The notes under the pieces are model-generated. The model saw nothing but the letters and a program-made list of their open reading frames with translations. It was not told the origin of the DNA and ran no database searches. Made by a program: the position numbers and the translations under genes. From Halichondria panicea (taxonomy: Eukaryota; Porifera; Demospongiae; Suberitida; Halichondriidae): a stretch of DNA of 64,000 nt. Shown piece by piece: positions 1-14,627 of this stretch (position 1 is its first letter; the number at the start of each line of letters is the position of its first letter). The stretch spans positions 1,032,800-1,096,799 of the forward strand of contig NC_087388.1 of the NCBI RefSeq assembly GCF_963675165.1, read 5' to 3'.

Positions 1-656
1 TGGCAGTTAGTAGTTGGCAGTTGGCAGTTGGGAGTTGGCAGTTGGTAGTTGGCGCAGTTGGCAGTTGGCAGTTGGCAGTTGGCAGTTGGTAGTTCGTGAC
101 CTTTAAACTTCCCAACGAACTAATTAATGCCAGGAATTATCTTAAGCCTTCATTGATGGGGGCAAGCCCTACTTATACATTGTATAGTGGACACACGTTA
201 GTGCCGTCTGAGGCCAGTAAACTTAAAAGACTACATCTTATACGCCAGTTAGCAAATGTTGTAATAGATCTTTGCACTCCCTCTAATCTTTTAACCATAA
301 CTTTAAATGGCCTCAATAGAATCTAAGATTTGCCATGCAAAACCTGTTTCTATAATGCTCCCCCCCCCGTACTAGGAATATAGGTGCATGGGGATTAGAC
401 TTTAAATTACCTCCCTACCTAGATGTGTAGACTCTACATATAAAGATTAATATTGCCGTCTTAGGCCAGCTAGATCTATTGGTGTCAGTATCATAATTTT
501 AACTTACATAAAAGCAGGCTAATTATTGTTGCAAAGTTAAAGGTTATACGAACTACTAACTATATACCAACTGCCAACTGCGAACTACCAACTCCCAACT
601 CCCAACTGCGAACTACCAACTCCCAACTGCCAACTACCAACTGCCAACTACCAACT
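1..656. repeat. Element with inverted heptamer-minisatellite ends
   Basis: Positions 1-95 are a tandem array of a 7-base unit (TTGGCAG with variants TTGGTAG and TTGGGAG). Positions 573-656 are the same array in the opposite orientation (CCAACTG, CCAACTA, CCAACTC). The inverted similarity runs inward past the arrays: the segment after the left array (about 88-115) matches the complement of about 535-570. This makes a terminal-inverted-repeat element whose ends are built of a minisatellite. The outer left end lies at or beyond the window edge, so a target duplication cannot be read. The interior (about 116-534) shows no convincing gene; a 76-codon ORF there has no recognisable content. Confidence 0.6.
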
Positions 657-810
657 AGAGTAGCACTCAGGGCCACCGTAAAATTATCACACCAAGTCTT
701 AGAGTGGCAGTTGATATAAAGAGTTGAACAGCAGTCGATGTTCATAAAATCATAAATTTATAACAATACCCCAAATTACTAATTGCTATCTCAAATAAGT
801 ACGACTATAT
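657..810. other. AT-rich spacer, nothing recognised
   Basis: Short spacer between two inverted-repeat elements. I see no ORF, repeat or RNA gene in it. Confidence 0.4.
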
Positions 811-817
811 ATAGTAG

Positions 818-1139
818 CAAGAGTTTATGATAGAGAGAGAGTATCGAACGTAGGCATACTGTGTATCAGATGTATGCGGAGAGTAACGTGACTTCCTGTA
901 TCTGTCACAAGCTTGGAATTTGCACACTGACCAATCCAGTGTGGGTGATGTAATCTATCAAGAAAGTAGATTACATCACCCACACTTGGATGGGTTGATA
1001 GATGACATCACCCACGCTTGGATTGGTCAGTGTGCAAATTCCAAGCTTGTGACAGATACAGGAAGTCACGTTACTCTCCGCATACATCTGATGTACAGTA
1101 TGCCTACGTTCGATACTCTCTCTCTATCATAAACTCTTG
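818..1139. mobile_element. 322-bp foldback MITE with about 130-bp arms
   Basis: The segment is an almost perfect hairpin. It starts CAAGAGTTTATGATAGAG and ends with the complement of that sequence. The arms stay matched for about 130 bases and leave a short loop near 960-1000. The heptamer ATAGTAG flanks both ends (811-817 and 1140-1146), a 7-8 bp target duplication. There is no coding capacity; the 70-codon ORF inside is a by-product of the hairpin. It is a non-autonomous DNA transposon; a 7-8 bp duplication would fit hAT-like or Mutator-like insertion, which I cannot decide. Confidence 0.8.
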
Positions 1140-1146
1140 ATAGTAG

Positions 1147-1868
1147 CCTTGGGTCACAGAAATCATTACTTGTAGATGTAGACTGTATACATGTGTTTGA
1201 TAAATAAATAATTAACCCAAGGCAAGTGGGCAGATACGGGTTATATAATTATAGTAGTCTGTTGGTATGTGTGTGTGTGTCCATGATTCTGAGTCTGCTC
1301 ACCTGGATGCTATGGCACTGCGTTTGCAGCATGGATATAGCCTCAACAAACAAGTTATTGCGAGAGGCATTAGCACAGCGCAGCGCTTGTACCACTCGTA
1401 GCAATGCAAGCTAATAGGATGATGTGGTCGGACTACATCCTGTGTAATAATTATCATCCAGATATATTTACCACATCCTGCGTGATATTTATACTACCCA
1501 CGCATGTACTGTACTTACAACAGTAGTACGCATTAGTTATTGCCCAGCACATGCCAAATATTGCACTGGAGCAACATAATGCCCGAGGGCCGCAGTGCAA
1601 CATGCCATATATTGCACTGCATTATACCAAGGGCGTATGAAGAGAAGAGGGCATGCAACTACATCCTATTACAAATGGGCAGGGGTTTATGTCTAAAAAT
1701 AGTAAAGAATGTATTGCACGTGCACTTTATACTCTTTATTCCCTAGTGGGCGGTGGCTAAACATGGCTAAATATAGCATATCCTGCTGACTCATCAATAA
1801 TATGATGCATACAGTATACATGTACATTGTGAGTTGCATGCCCTCTTCTCTTCATACGCCCTTGATTA
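1147..1868. other. Intergenic stretch with a disrupted inverted repeat
   Basis: No gene is supported. The segment near 1634-1666 (CCAAGGGCGTATGAAGAGAA and onward) recurs in inverted orientation near 1834-1866, just before the TA-flanked MITE at 1871. This suggests an older inverted-repeat element into or beside which that MITE inserted. A short stretch at about 1359-1382 (GCGAGAGGCATTAGCACAGC) recurs near 63334-63355. Confidence 0.45.
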
Positions 1869-1870
1869 TA

Positions 1871-2098
1871 CCGTATAGCGCGAAATTTTCAAGGCACTAT
1901 ATATTTCGTGGATTGGCCTCTAAAAGCATTTCGTTGCACAATGTTCGTGGAATGACTGCGCCACGCCTTAAAATCTTTGCACGTTATAGCAGATAATTCT
2001 AATTAAAGAACAATTTTCGTGGACTTAATTTTCGTGTAGGATTGCTAACCCACGAAATCCGCGAAAATTAAGTCCCTCGAAAATTTCGCGCTATACGG
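1871..2098. mobile_element. TA-flanked MITE, CCGTATAGCGCGAAA family, copy 1
   Basis: This 228-bp element begins CCGTATAGCGCGAAATTTTC and ends with the inverted counterpart, TTTCGCGCTATACGG. TA dinucleotides border it at 1869-1870 and 2099-2100. A second member of the same family lies at 39697-39930, with long shared interior motifs (AATTTTCGTGGA-like strings). TA target sites and short inverted ends are typical of Tc1/mariner-derived MITEs; the superfamily assignment is inferred from this alone. Confidence 0.8.
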
Positions 2099-2409
2099 TA
2101 CCGTATGCAGTGCAATCTATGGTATAGTGATGCAACATGCCATGCATATACAGAGCACTGGGTTGCTTTGATATGCCCCTCACTGGGCAACAAAATCTTT
2201 TGGCCACAATGAGCATGCAGTAAGTATATGGGATTACTCAGATTGCAGGATTCTACCCGACTGCATTGGGATTCGCCATGCATCAATGCATTACAAAAGC
2301 GATGCAAGGCGATGCAAGCTAATAGGGTGCATGCATGGTGGGTGGTGCTTTAGGTTGAATCTGTCTGCTAATATCATTGACCACAACATTGTAGCGTATA
2401 TATATATGC

Positions 2410-2491
2410 TATAATGATACAATACAATAGCACTATTAATTATGTAGATCTTAAAATTTATGCCTATACCTTATTGTGTAGTCACACAGAG
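2410..2491 (+). promoter_or_regulatory. Conserved 5' flank of copy A
   Basis: The 70-80 bases before the copy A start codon (CAATAGCACTA, then CTTAAAATTTAT, then TTATTGTGTA and GTCACACAGAG) reappear before copies B (about 14560-14627) and D (52925-53000, complement). Copy C lacks them. This is the likely promoter-proximal region or 5' UTR of the family. CACACAG just before the ATG could also be a splice acceptor of an unseen 5' exon. No unambiguous TATA box is assigned. Confidence 0.45.
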
Positions 2492-5400
2492 ATGGCTGGC
2501 GAAAGCCAGTCATGTGATACTCCCCTGCACACTGCTGCAAGCCGTGGGGACTTAGATGAGGTCAGAGAGTTGTTGAAAACAAAGCAATATGAAGTGGACG
2601 CCAGAAACTCACACAATCAAACATCTCTTCATCTCGCATGTGCTAATGGTCATCCTGATACGGTTTGGACACTAGCCAATCACTTCGGTGCTGACATAGG
2701 AGCTATTGATAATGGCGATAATACACCATTGCTCTTTGCTGCCAAGAGCAAACATGTACAAATAATTATCATGTTACTTCTATTATCAATGTGTGGTAGA
2801 CGCCTCTCCAACGGAGACTACTTGTCCTGTTACTTTAGCCGTAGTCAAATGGATTCTCATCACGTTAAAGTCTTTGAGGATGTCCTCTTTGAGTATTACA
2901 ATGATTCTGAAGCTGTGGAGAAAACAATGCATCTGATAAGCAAATTCTTTGTTGATTACGTTCAATTCAAGGATTATAAAGATGATGGCTTTATTGCATT
3001 GTTTGTAGCTGCATCACTCGGTCTCAAAGACTTGATTAATCGGTTAGTTACAGAGAATAAAGTAGACCTGAATATTAGGGGATTCCATGGCTTGTCTGTT
3101 CTCCACTGTGCCTGTTTTGGAGGACACATCCTGCTCATGGAGAATCTTATTTCAGAACATCGTATGGACCTTTCTGTGAAAGATAACGGTGGGCAATCAA
3201 TTTTGATTTACGCAGCATTAAAGGGGGCTCCATATTCATGCAATGGTGATCACATAGAACTGATAGACAAACTGGTGTTGGAATATGGCCTCAATCCTGC
3301 AAATAGAGATGATAATGGAAACACACCTCTACATATTGCAGCCATGGCAGGACATGTTGAAACTGTGAGACACCTGATCACGAAGCACAGTGCTCATATT
3401 GACTACATTAATAATCAAAACAATACACCATTGATGCTAGCTGCACTGAATGGTCATACACATGTTTTGGATGCCTTAGTCAAAGAATTCAACAGCAGTT
3501 GTCATGTCCGAGCATATAATGGTTTTACTCTCCTTCATAAAACATGCTATGGTGGCCATATAGAACTAATAAACAAATTGGTGATGGAATATGGCCTTGA
3601 TATTGCGGATAGAGATGATAGTGGAAACACACCTCTACATATTGCAGCCATGGCAGGACATGTTAAAACAATGAGACACCTGATCAGTAAGCACAGTGCT
3701 GATATCGATTGCACTAATAATCAAAACAATACACCATTGATGCTGGCTGCACTGAATGGTCATACAGATGTTTTGGATGCATTAATCAAGGAATTCAACA
3801 GCAGTTGTCAAGTCCAAGGTTACCATGGAGGTACTCTTCTTCACTATGCATGTTATGGTGGCCATATAGAACTGATAGACAAACTGGTGATGGAATATGG
3901 CCTCGACCTCGCAAATAGAGATGATAATGGATACACGCCTCTACATATTGCAGCCATGTCCGGACATGTTGAAGCAGTGAGACACTTGATCAGTAACCAC
4001 AGTGCTGATATTGACTGCATTACAAATCAGAACAATACACCATTGATGCTAGCTGCACTAAATGGTCATATGGATGTTTTGGATGTGTTAGTCAAAAAAT
4101 TCAACGGCAGTAGTCATGTCCGAGGATACAATGGTCGTACTCTCCTTCACTATGCATGCTATGGTGGCCATATAGAACTGATAGACAAACTGGTGAAGGA
4201 ATATGGCCTAGATCCTGCAGATAGAGATGATGATGGAGACACACCTCTGCACATTGCAGCCATGAAAGGGCGTGTTGAAGCAGTGAGACACCTGATCAGT
4301 AAGCACAGTGCTGATGTTGACTGCATTACAAATCAGAAAAATACACCATTGATGACAGCTGCACTAAAATAATGGTCATATGGATGTTTTAGATACGTTA
4401 GTCAAAGAATTTAACAGCAATCGTCACGTTCGAGGATACAATGGTTTTACTCTCCTTCACCAAGCATGCGCAGGTGGCCATATAGAACTGATAGATAAAC
4501 TGGTGATGGAATATGGCCTCGATTTCACAGATAGAGATGATGATGGAGACACACCTCTACATATTGCAGCCATGAAAGGACATGTTGAAACAGTGAGACA
4601 CCTGATTACTCAACACAGTGCTGATATTGACTATATTAATAATCAGAACAATACACCATTAATGACAGCTGCACTAAATGGTCATGTGGATGTTTTGGAT
4701 GTGTTAGTTAAAAAATTCAACAGCAGTTGTCATGTCCGAGGATACAATGGTTTTACTCTCCTTCACTATGCATGCGCAGGTGGTCATATAGAACTGATAG
4801 ACAAATTGGTGATGGAATACTTCCTCTATCTCCCAGATAGAGATGGTGATGGTGACACACCTCTACATATTGCAGCCATGAATGGACATGTTGAAGCAAT
4901 GAGACACCTGATCAGGAAGTACAATGCTGATATTAATTGCACTAATAACCAAAACAATACACCATTGATGTTAGCTGCGCTGAATGGTCATGTGGATGTT
5001 TTGGATGTTTTATTCAAAGAATTCAACTGCAATTGTCAAGTCCGAGGTTACCATGGAGGTACTCTTCTTCACTATGCATGTTATGGTGGCCATATAGAAC
5101 TGATAGACAAACTGGTGAAGGAATATGGCCTAGATTCCACAGATAGAGATGATGATGGAGACACACCTCTACATATTGCAGCCATGAAAGGACATGTTGA
5201 AACAGTGAGACACCTGATCAGTAAGCACAGTACTGATATCGATAGCACCAATAATAGCACTAAAAATCGATTGTTTTTGAATGTGCCAGTCAAAGAATTT
5301 AACGGTAGCCGAGGATACAATGGTCGCACCGTCCTTCACTCTGCATGCTGTGGTGGCAATTTAGAACTGATAGACAAACTGGTGATGGAATATGGCCTCC

Positions 5401-8400
5401 ATCTCACAGCTAAAGATAATAATGGAAACACACTTCTACATATGGCAGCCATGTTTGGACATGTTGAAGCAGTGAGACACCTGATCAGTAAGCACAGAGC
5501 TGATATTGATTGTACTAATAATAACAACAACACTCCATTGATGTTAGCTGCACTGAACAATCATGTGATCGTTTTGGATGTGCTAGTCAAAGAATTCAAC
5601 AACAGTTATCATGTCCAAGGATACAATGGTTATACTCTCCTTCACTCTGTGTGCGAACGTGGCCATATAGAACTGATAGACAAACTGGTGATAGAATATG
5701 GCCTCAATCTCACAGATAGAGATAATGATGGAAACACACCTCTACATATTGCAGCCATGAAAGGACATGTTGAAACAGTGAGACATTTAATTACTCAGCA
5801 CAAAGTTGATATCAATATCACTAATAATATAAACTCTACCCCTTTGTGTTTAGCTGCTGAATGTGGTCGTAAAATTGTGATGCATGCCCTGATTAAAAAG
5901 TTCCACTGCAGTCCACATTTCAGAGGCTACAATGGTCAAACTCTGCTACACTATGCTTGTCAAAACGGTCACGTAGAACTATTGAATAAACTGGTAACTG
6001 AATATAGGGTGGATCCAACCATCAGAGACAACGATGGGAACACACCTCTGCATGTTTTGTGTCGTACTCCGTATACTGACGAAGAGAAGCTGGGAACAAT
6101 ACTTTGCAAGTTCCAGTACTGGACAGTGTTTCAAGTTAATAATGATGGCAACACTCCTCTTCACACAGCAACTCTCTTTGAACAATCTTGTTGTGCACGC
6201 TTACTATTGCAGAAGTACAAAGCTCCACTTTTTGTGCGAAATAAAAAGGGGGAGACTGCCCTTGATGTAGCTAAAGCTCAAAAAAGTCACGAAATTCTCA
6301 CTATTTTCCAAACTCATAATTCTGAAATCCAGTCAACCTATCAGCAACTAGATAAACTTGCTAAGCAAGAGTTTGGTGATGAAAAGCACCTCACCAGAAT
6401 ATTTGTTGTAGGTCATCCAGGTGCAGGGAAATCCACAATTATTGAGACTATCAAAAAAGAAGGCTTTTTCAGCTACTTCAGCACATCAACTGTTGTACCT
6501 CACACTGCAGGCATTGTTCCAAGTACTTATGACAGTAATGCTTACGGAAAAATGATACTCTACGATTTTGCGGGTGATTCCGAGTACTACTCCTCACATG
6601 CTGCAATTATGGAGTCAATCAACACATCAAAAGGGAGTAATATTTACTTTATAGTTTGTGATTTGAGTAAGGGAGAAGAAGCTGCTGCCACAAAATACAG
6701 CTACTGGCTTTCGTTTCTATCCTACAATATTAAGCAATTCTCAAACACAATTATTCTGCCAGTGGGAAGCCATGCTGATGTCATTAACAGAACGTCAATT
6801 GAACAAACTTTACGTGTGCTTCACAGTATTTCACAAAAGTTTTGTGAGAGCTCCAAGATTGATGATTTACACATTGAACAAAGTGTTGCTCTTGATTGTC
6901 GTAAACGAGGAGCTGTAGTGAATGATATAAAAAATCTTACTAAGAGATTCTCCAAATTAGTATCCCCAATCGGACTTTCCCCAGAGACAAGCACTCTCTT
7001 GGGATTGTTAAAGAAAGACTTTGAACAAGTTACAGCTTGCAAAGTTAGCCTCCTTATCTCTCACATAGAAGATACTGGAATTCCGCTGCCACTAACTTCT
7101 TCATCACTATACACTCTCATAAGAGAGTTACATGATTTGGGCCTGCTAATGGTGATAGAGAGAGAAGGGGACTTCATTGAGAACCACATAATCATTCTCA
7201 AGATATCAACCTTCACATCAGATGTACACAATAAACTGTTTTCAGAGTCTGCTAAAGCTGACCTCACAGAGCACATTGATCAACTCAAGCTCAGCGTAGG
7301 CATTATTCCAGAATCACTACTGGAGAAAGTGCTGCCAAAGTACATCACCAAGGAAAGTCTACTTAAGCTTCAGTACTGTCAAGAAATTGAGAATTTGCAC
7401 GTGGAAAAAGACCACACTCTTTCTCAATTCACTTCTGAGCCAGTACCAACAGATAGTGAATCTCATCTATTTTTCCCTGCTTTATGTGATCTCAAACTCG
7501 AGAAAATTCAATGGCCTAAATTCGACGGTGATAAGATTACTTTGGGATGGTATGCTAAATGTGATGATGACGGATTTGACTTCTTTCCAACACGATTTCT
7601 TCATGTGCTTATCGTTCACCTCTCTCACAACTTTGCATTAAAACAAAGCTTGCCAACAAGTCACAGACTCTCTTTAGTAACTGATGATAATAGTTCTTTG
7701 ATTGCGAAGGTATACGCTGCCAATCCTCGCTGTCAAGTCTGGTCGACTGGTCTGCATTGGCTTATGAAGAACGGAGTGGAGATATTTGTCGATATGCCTA
7801 AAGACGCTGATAGTAAAGATCTGATTGTACTAGCAAGAAGTGACATTGAAGATCAAGTCGAATGTTCCAAAACTCTGCAACTAGTTATTCAGAAGGTAGT
7901 CAAAGCAAAAGTTGAATTCTGTGCTAGTATAGTGCCAACTGTTTACCTTCTTGATCCAAGCAACCTCAAGGATGAACCTTTTACAAATGCTAGAAATGCA
8001 CCTAAATATGTTCTAATAGATATCGAAGAAGCACTCGGAGAATGCACTAAGCGAGTCATGGATAAAGAAGGACGATGCTTCTCCTCTCCGATCAATGATT
8101 GGATCAGCCCAACAAAATGGGCCATATCTTACTGGAGTAAGTTTCACGCACACATACCCACATATTTAATTTATTCCCTTGTTACGGTACTATACAGATT
8201 TGTTTTTTCCAATGGATACCTTCTTGGTTCATTCTGCTCTGCAAGAAGTGAATGATGCTCAATGGAAACTGCTGGGAATGAGTCTTCCGATCCTCTGGAA
8301 CAAATTAGATGACATTGAGAAAAATGAATCATCATTCCCTGGTGACAATGCTAAGAAAGAAGAAGTAATTCGACTGTGGATGTCTCAAGAACCAACCTGG

Positions 8401-8833
8401 ATAGTGTTGGTAGAGGCTCTCAGTCAATCTGCATATGGATGGTCACAGAATTCAAGTCAAATCTCACAACAGCACAGTAAGTACCTCACAATCATTGGCT
8501 ATATTAATTATTCACTGCTTATTTATGCATGCATTTTATAAATTGTATATAGATGTGCCTCTACAAAGGAAAATTCTCGAAAACGATTCATCCGTCTGTC
8601 CTGACAAGGATTTTCTCCAATCGTTTGCTGCCATCATTGGCTCTCGATGGCAGTGTCTTGCTTCTCCTCTCTCCCTCACTTCTGAAGACATTGTGAGCAT
8701 CAAGAGAGAGACAAGAGGAGTAGAGCCGACTAGACAAGCACTCATCGTGCTGCAGAAGTGGGCAGCCAGGGAGACGGCAACTTATGGTCAGTTGAGAGAG
8801 AGGCTCCGTACACTCTCAGTGTTTCATATCTGA
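2492..8833 (+). CDS. Copy A: ankyrin-Roc-COR-double Death domain protein, frameshifted
   Basis: Exons by comparison with copy C are 2492-8136, 8198-8476 and 8553-8833, joined by GT-AG introns in phase 1. The start (MAGESQSCDTPLHTAA) is the ATG shared by all family members; an in-frame ATG at 2414 exists but is not conserved. Order: three ankyrin repeats, a linker (FEDVLFEYYNDSE), nine 102-residue ankyrin modules, a Roc GTPase core (P-loop GHPGAGKST, DFAGDSEYY, PVGSHAD), a COR-like region, Death domain 1 (exon 2) and Death domain 2 (exon 3). Compared with sibling modules, four extra bases lie within 4366-4373. They shift the frame and create a stop, splitting exon 1 into ORFs ending at 4372 and resuming at 4380. 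With those bases discounted the model would be about 2066 residues. The gene may be a young pseudogene or contain an assembly error. By family analogy it is a cytoplasmic scaffold or sensor whose GTPase controls Death-domain assembly; that role is inferred. Confidence 0.82.
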
Positions 8834-9124
8834 GAAATTTAGTATCATGCATCACACCACATCGCTACTTTAATGCATCTACTGTAGATACATTTTTTGT
8901 GTCACTGAACTTTCAGAACTCGTGCTTTGCCATTAAATTTAAGCAAAAATACGTTCTAGTCTACTGCAATTTAATTTCTGTACTGCCTGCAACACACTAT
9001 AATAATATACAACCTTCAAAAAATCACATAATTTTGTTAGCCCTTTACTAGTTTCTTAATGTTGTCAATTCTCTTATTAGTCAAATGCTTCCCCCAAGTG
9101 ATTTTTGTCTATAGCTTTTTTGTT
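8834..9124 (+). other. 3' flank of copy A, shared with copy C
   Basis: The sequence after the copy A stop matches, with gaps, the sequence after copy C (36947-37349). Shared strings include GTGTCACTGAACT, GCTTTGCCATT, CATAATTTTGTTAGCC and ATGCTTCCCCCAAGT. An ATTAAA at about 8932-8937 could serve as poly(A) signal. The similarity shows that the block gene plus downstream remnant was duplicated as one unit. Confidence 0.55.
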
Positions 9125-9720
9125 GTACAAAAGTTCTGTTACAGCAGCTCCAAGATTGATGATTTACAAATCGTTGCTCTTAATTGATGTTATAGCGCGA
9201 GGAACTGTATAGTTAGAATTACCATCCCCCATCAGACTTTCCCCGGAGACAAACTCTCTCCTGGAAAAAAACTTTGAACATGTTCCAGCTTGCAAAGTTA
9301 AGCCACATCCGTTCTCTCACATAGAAACTGGAATTCTGTTGCCTATAAATTCTTCGTCACTATATATATAGTTATGTACACTCTATTAAGAGAATTACGG
9401 TCTGCTAATGGTGATAGAGAGAGCTAGAAGGGGACTATTGATATATAATGATTATCAAGATCTCAACGTTCACATAGGCTGTACAATAAACTGTTCAGAT
9501 TCTGCTATAGAGCGGACCTCACCATGCTAGCAGGCACATCGATTAACTCAAACTCATGATCAGTGCAGGCATTATTCTAGAATCATTGCTATAGAGAGTA
9601 CTAATAGAGTACATCACAAAATACTTAAGGTGTAGTACTGCCATGAAATTGAAAATGTTCAAGTGGGAAGAGGATCGCTCAATTCATTTTTTGACCAGTA
9701 AAGGGTTCTACTAAAGTAAA
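9125..9720 (+). pseudogene. Decayed 3' fragment of the ankyrin-Roc-COR-Death family
   Basis: Starting at CAGCAGCTCCAAGATTGATG, the sequence follows the family's exon 1 from the end of the Roc domain into the COR region (strings such as CCCCATCAGACTTTCCCCGG, CTTGCAAAGTTA, ATGGTGATAGAGAGAG, GGCATTATTC). It carries many small insertions and deletions and in-frame stops, and fades out near 9720. The Death-domain exons are absent. Its 5' breakpoint falls at the same family position as that of the remnant at 37350, so the two remnants descend from one truncation event. Confidence 0.8.
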
Positions 9721-9895
9721 ATCTCTAATTGCATGTGTGCTATAGCCTCGATCTCAATGCAGGCCGCACTTCCTCGAAGAGTGGGAGGCCGGCTAGTGTG
9801 CTACTGTACTCTGGAATGAACTTCTTGTCATTGACACATAAATAGTGGTTGAAAAAAGACAGCTGTACAAACATAACAGGCAATATTTGCTATGG
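9721..9895. other. Spacer with a degenerate TAGCCTCGAT-type repeat
   Basis: At 9745-9800 a degenerate palindrome begins TAGCCTCGAT and contains CAGGCCGCACTTCCTCGAAG followed by a GGCCGG counterpart. A close relative sits at about 21386-21415. No gene is seen between the remnant of copy A and the DUS2 stop codon. Confidence 0.4.
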
Positions 9896-13302
<3,407 letters not shown>

Positions 13303-13404
13303 TTAGAATGGATTCCTCTTGCAATACCACATCTATTCTTATTAAATGCAGCTTTCAATTTCGATTTGATTCGAGCCCCTCCCACTGTCAGCTAGAAAAA
13401 AACA

Positions 13405-14627
13405 AGCCCTGAACAAGCATTGAACAAGCTACCAAGCAGACTGCAAGACTGCATCAGGTATTAAACAAAACTCGCTGCTTACAGCCGGTCATAGTGAATA
13501 CAGGGTGTCGTTTGTGTCAAAATTTAAGTTTTTAAAATCAGTTGATGTTACGTTTAGGTCACTCCAGGAAAGTTCTCTTAGCAAACGGGCAGGTGAATTT
13601 TTTCTTGATTGATAACTCATTGTGTTTCACCTTTGTATGAATACGATTATTGTATGATGATTATTGTATGAATAGCATTTACGCACTATGCTGTGTCACA
13701 TAGATCATTGTATGCATGCATGGTGGAAATAGAATCAAGGACATTATGATGTGGGCAGTGAATCAGAAATAGGGGTTGGTAGATTATGCTCGAGCTATTA
13801 CGCTATTCTTTTATGCTCAAGTTAACAGCCTATTATTCTAAAATTGCCTATTATTATTTTTGAATCACCTATTGAATTGTGCTTTGGAGGAATAATGTGG
13901 GAATCCACATTATTTCTCCAAAGCACAACATAGACCCCATGTCATCGCACAAGTAACATCAAAAAATAATAGATAATAGAATAGATAATGGCCACATGAC
14001 TCTACATTAACACTATAAATACAAAAGGTCAAGTAGATATGATTAACCATCAGTAAATCCATCATGGCCACCAGGCCTACTACTATGATTCGTACTGACC
14101 TGTACTTCCAAAACCTGCCGATTATTATCGTAATTGTTAAAATGGTGCCTATAATGCGTGGTAGAAAATAGAGTAGATTCACATAATTATTCAAAATAAC
14201 AAAAAAATAACATAAAAAAATAACAAAAAAAACCAACGTACTATAGCTACTATACTCGTGGCCGCCCACGTGCGCCCCGGGTAATAATCATATACATCCA
14301 TGTACAGCTACTGTATTTACAACAGTAGTACAATCCTTTGATATCTGACCACAATGAGCAACTTAACATTATAAATTATTTGGCGAGCATAATCACGATT
14401 TCAAAATTAAATCATGCTAGCTGGGCATTATTGCTGTATGGCATTATTGATGCATTACCAGGACTCTTTGGGCAGATTATACTAGCTCGCGATTCTCACC
14501 ACTTTTTTAAACTATATACCTGCTAATACGGTACTATAATAATATACTTAAAGGCTGTATAGTAACAATAGCACTACAGGCTTAAAATTTATATCTATAT
14601 ACTTTATTGTGTATAGTCACACAGAGA
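13405..14627 (+). other. 5' flank of copy B in the left arm
   Basis: No convincing gene is seen. A 119-codon hydrophobic minus-strand ORF (14269-13910) exists, but its frame is broken in the duplicate at 53244-53600. Near 13884-13927 there is a short hairpin around AATAATGTGGGAATCCACATTATT, also kept in the right arm (53598-53630). The string CGTGGCCGCCCACG near 14259 belongs to a dispersed repeat found again at 28587 and 28655. The last about 70 bases match the 5' flanks of copies A and D. Confidence 0.5.
13774..13782. other. Empty insertion site matching the filled site at 53742-55392
   Basis: The single copy of GGTTGGTAG here is the unfilled counterpart of the 9-bp duplication CTACCAACC that borders the 1.63-kb element in the right arm. 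The flanking bases continue collinearly on both sides. Confidence 0.9.

Noticed and set aside
4370-4374. Stop/start overlap TAATG in copy A as translational reinitiation
   Set aside because: The ATG at 4372 is not in the frame of the downstream ORF.
13910-14269. A 119-codon hydrophobic minus-strand ORF suggesting a membrane protein
   Set aside because: Similarity in the other arm is explained by the duplication, the frame is broken there by indels, and its start overlaps a dispersed repeat.
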